A stretch of 64,000 bases of DNA from Streptomyces netropsis (lineage in GTDB: Bacteria > Actinomycetota > Actinomycetes > Streptomycetales > Streptomycetaceae). Positions 62,536-64,000 of the stretch are shown piece by piece. The notes beneath the pieces were generated by a model. The model saw only the letters and a program-made list of their open reading frames with translations. It made no database searches and was not told the origin of the DNA. The DNA lies in NCBI RefSeq assembly GCF_014203545.1, contig NZ_JACHJG010000002.1, positions 186,001-250,000 on the forward strand. Reading direction: 5' to 3'. Each line of letters opens with the position of its first letter. Positions within the stretch are counted from its first letter, which is position 1. The position numbers and the translations under genes are program-made.

Positions 62536-64000
62536 GTGCGCAGGGTTCAGCGATGGCCGGTGCGGTGGACGGCCTCCGGCACGGACTTCGGCAGGCGCTC
62601 CTGGGCGCGCGTCAAGGCTTCTCGTATCGGCCCGGTGACGGTCGTGCTGGCCTTGCTGGTCGGCGTCGTACCCGGCGCGGCCGGCGGGCGGAGCTCCCCG
62701 GACTGGTGGACGGTCCGGCCCGACACCGTCGCGACGACCCTCGCCCCGGGCACGTCCTTCCAGGTGGACAAGCAGGTGAGGACACCGGTCGTGCCACCGA
62801 GGCCGGACGTGGTGCTGCTGGTGGACGGCACCATCAGCATGGCGGAGACCATCGGGAAGCTGAGGACGGAACTCGGCACCATCACCAAGACCGTACGGGA
62901 CGAACAGCCGGACTCCTGGTTCGCCGTGGCCAAGTACGGCGATGTCACCGATGGGGAGAAGGCGTTCACCGTTCTGCAAGGACTGACGGACAACCTGAAG
63001 GACGTCCAGGAGAAAGGCGTCGACCAGCTCAAGGCGGATCTCGGTGGCAGCAGCCCGCCCGTCGAGGACTGGATCAACGCACTGTGGCAGATCGCCCAGG
63101 GGGGAGGCGGGAAGACGGCGTTCCGGGAGGGTTCGAGCCCGGTCGTCGTCCTGATCGGTGACGCCTCCAGCCACGACCCCAGCCTCGGCCACACCCTCGA
63201 CGACGCCATCGGCGCCCTGACGGGCAGGAAGGCCCGCGTGGTCGCCGTCGACATCGACACCCCCGTCGGGGACGGCCTCGACGGCGACGGGAGGCCGAAG
63301 GAGCCCCACGAGCCGAACCAGGGCAGCAAGGTCGCGAACGGCACCGGAGGCACGATCCTGAAGGGCGTCGACCCCAAGCGGGTGGCCGACAAGATCGTCG
63401 AAGGCCTGACCAATTTGCCCACGACCGTCAGTCACCGGACGACCGGTTGCGACCCGGCCCTCACCGTCGCCCTGGAGCCGGCGACGCAGAAGGTGACCAG
63501 CGGCGCCACCGTCGAATTCAAGGAGACCATCACCGCGGCGAGCGACGCCCCTCAGGGGCAGACTCTGCAGTGCACCGTGCAGTTCCTGATGGACGGCAAG
63601 GTGCCGGGAGGGAACACGCGGATGAGGGACGGGGCCGTCCCCGAACCCGTCCCCGACTACCACGAGCGGATCAGCGTCGCCGTGCGCGATGTCGAGGCTC
63701 CGCGGGTCACGGTGGACGATCGCACGGTCGAGGCGACGGGCAAGGACGGCGTGAAGATCGACTACGTCGCGACCGCCAACGACGCGGTGGACGGCGACGT
63801 GCCGGTCACCTGCACGCCCGCACCGGGTTCGCTCTTCCCGATGGGTACCACCCACGTCACCTGCACGGCCACCGACTCCGCGGGCAACAAGGGAACCGAC
63901 ACGGCCACCTTCATCGTCAACGACGCGTCGGCCCCGCAGGTGACGGTGGACGACCGCATGGTCGAGGCGACGGGCAAGGACGGTGCGAAGGTCGACTACG
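62536..64000 (+). CDS. Secreted VWA-domain protein with HYR repeats, 3' partial
   Basis: The frame runs off the window end. From GTG 62536 the protein starts with an Arg-rich n-region and a hydrophobic core (IGPVTVVLALLVGVVPGAAGG), a probable export signal; GTG 62560 is an alternative start. A von Willebrand factor A-like domain follows (about 85-300), with VVLLVDGTISMAETI as a MIDAS motif of the DxTxS form, and VVVLIGDASSHDP. After a bridging beta region come HYR-type repeats: VTVDDRTVEATGKDGVKIDY is repeated 78 residues later. Such proteins are surface or secreted adhesion-like proteins. The ribosome site is weak, so the start is uncertain. Confidence 0.82.
   Translation, partial: MRRVQRWPVRWTASGTDFGRRSWARVKASRIGPVTVVLALLVGVVPGAAGGRSSPDWWTVRPDTVATTLAPGTSFQVDKQVRTPVVPPRPDVVLLVDGTISMAETIGKLRTELGTITKTVRDEQPDSWFAVAKYGDVTDGEKAFTVLQGLTDNLKDVQEKGVDQLKADLGGSSPPVEDWINALWQIAQGGGGKTAFREGSSPVVVLIGDASSHDPSLGHTLDDAIGALTGRKARVVAVDIDTPVGDGLDGDGRPKEPHEPNQGSKVANGTGGTILKGVDPKRVADKIVEGLTNLPTTVSHRTTGCDPALTVALEPATQKVTSGATVEFKETITAASDAPQGQTLQCTVQFLMDGKVPGGNTRMRDGAVPEPVPDYHERISVAVRDVEAPRVTVDDRTVEATGKDGVKIDYVATANDAVDGDVPVTCTPAPGSLFPMGTTHVTCTATDSAGNKGTDTATFIVNDASAPQVTVDDRMVEATGKDGAKVDY

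Overview
The window is very GC-rich, uses many GTG starts and ATGA/GTGA gene overlaps, and almost lacks TTA codons, so it comes from a Streptomyces or close relative. About 58 kb is most of a trans-AT polyketide / nonribosomal peptide gene cluster; the last ~5 kb is a different locus with contractile-injection-system (eCIS) features.

Region 1 (1-29,245, + strand) is the assembly line: the C-terminus of an upstream PKS protein; a C-A-PCP-KS protein whose A-domain code reads as glycine; a 6,456-residue PKS with DH-KR-ACP, KS-DH-KR-cMT-ACP, KS-ACP, KS-KR-ACP, KS-KR-ACP and a terminal KS; and a final DH-ACP-KR-KS protein. No acyltransferase and no thioesterase domain is present. Region 2 (29,357-34,705, - strand) is an operon of a heterodimeric ABC exporter pair and an acyl/aryl-CoA ligase-like enzyme. 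Region 3 (35,279-37,725) holds a LuxR-type regulator and a free-standing condensation-like protein; each contains one TTA codon, and both are preceded by the same 18-bp element.

Region 4 (38,069-56,030, + strand, mostly overlapping genes) is the tailoring and precursor operon. It starts with a MilB/BlsM-like nucleotide N-glycosidase, a PreA/dihydroorotate-dehydrogenase-like flavoenzyme and a creatininase-family cyclic amidohydrolase. These are translationally coupled and look like a small pyrimidine-to-beta-amino-acid (or ureido acid) pathway. Next come a GNAT/DUF2156-like protein; a sugar set (UDP-sugar dehydrogenase, extended SDR, glycosyltransferase, nucleotidyltransferase, DegT aminotransferase) that would fit a 4-aminopentose; a GH42-like glycosidase; an amidohydrolase; a methyltransferase; a free-standing C domain; a zinc alcohol dehydrogenase; and an A-PCP-C protein whose A domain lacks the Asp that binds an alpha-amino group. 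An aldehyde dehydrogenase (- strand) and a free-standing PCP (+ strand) follow. The likely logic is that the polyketide chain stops on a terminal KS and is finished and released by the dispersed C / A-PCP-C / PCP parts, possibly joined to an unusual amine or beta-amino acid, then glycosylated and exported. This is inference; I do not recognise the product.

Region 5 (58,354 to end) has an AhpD-like protein with a small partner gene, a DUF4157 protein, a membrane-anchored Ig-like 'hydrolytic' protein, a second LuxR regulator, and a secreted VWA/HYR-repeat protein cut by the window end. DUF4157 proteins are typical of eCIS loci, so this is probably the edge of one rather than part of the biosynthetic cluster.
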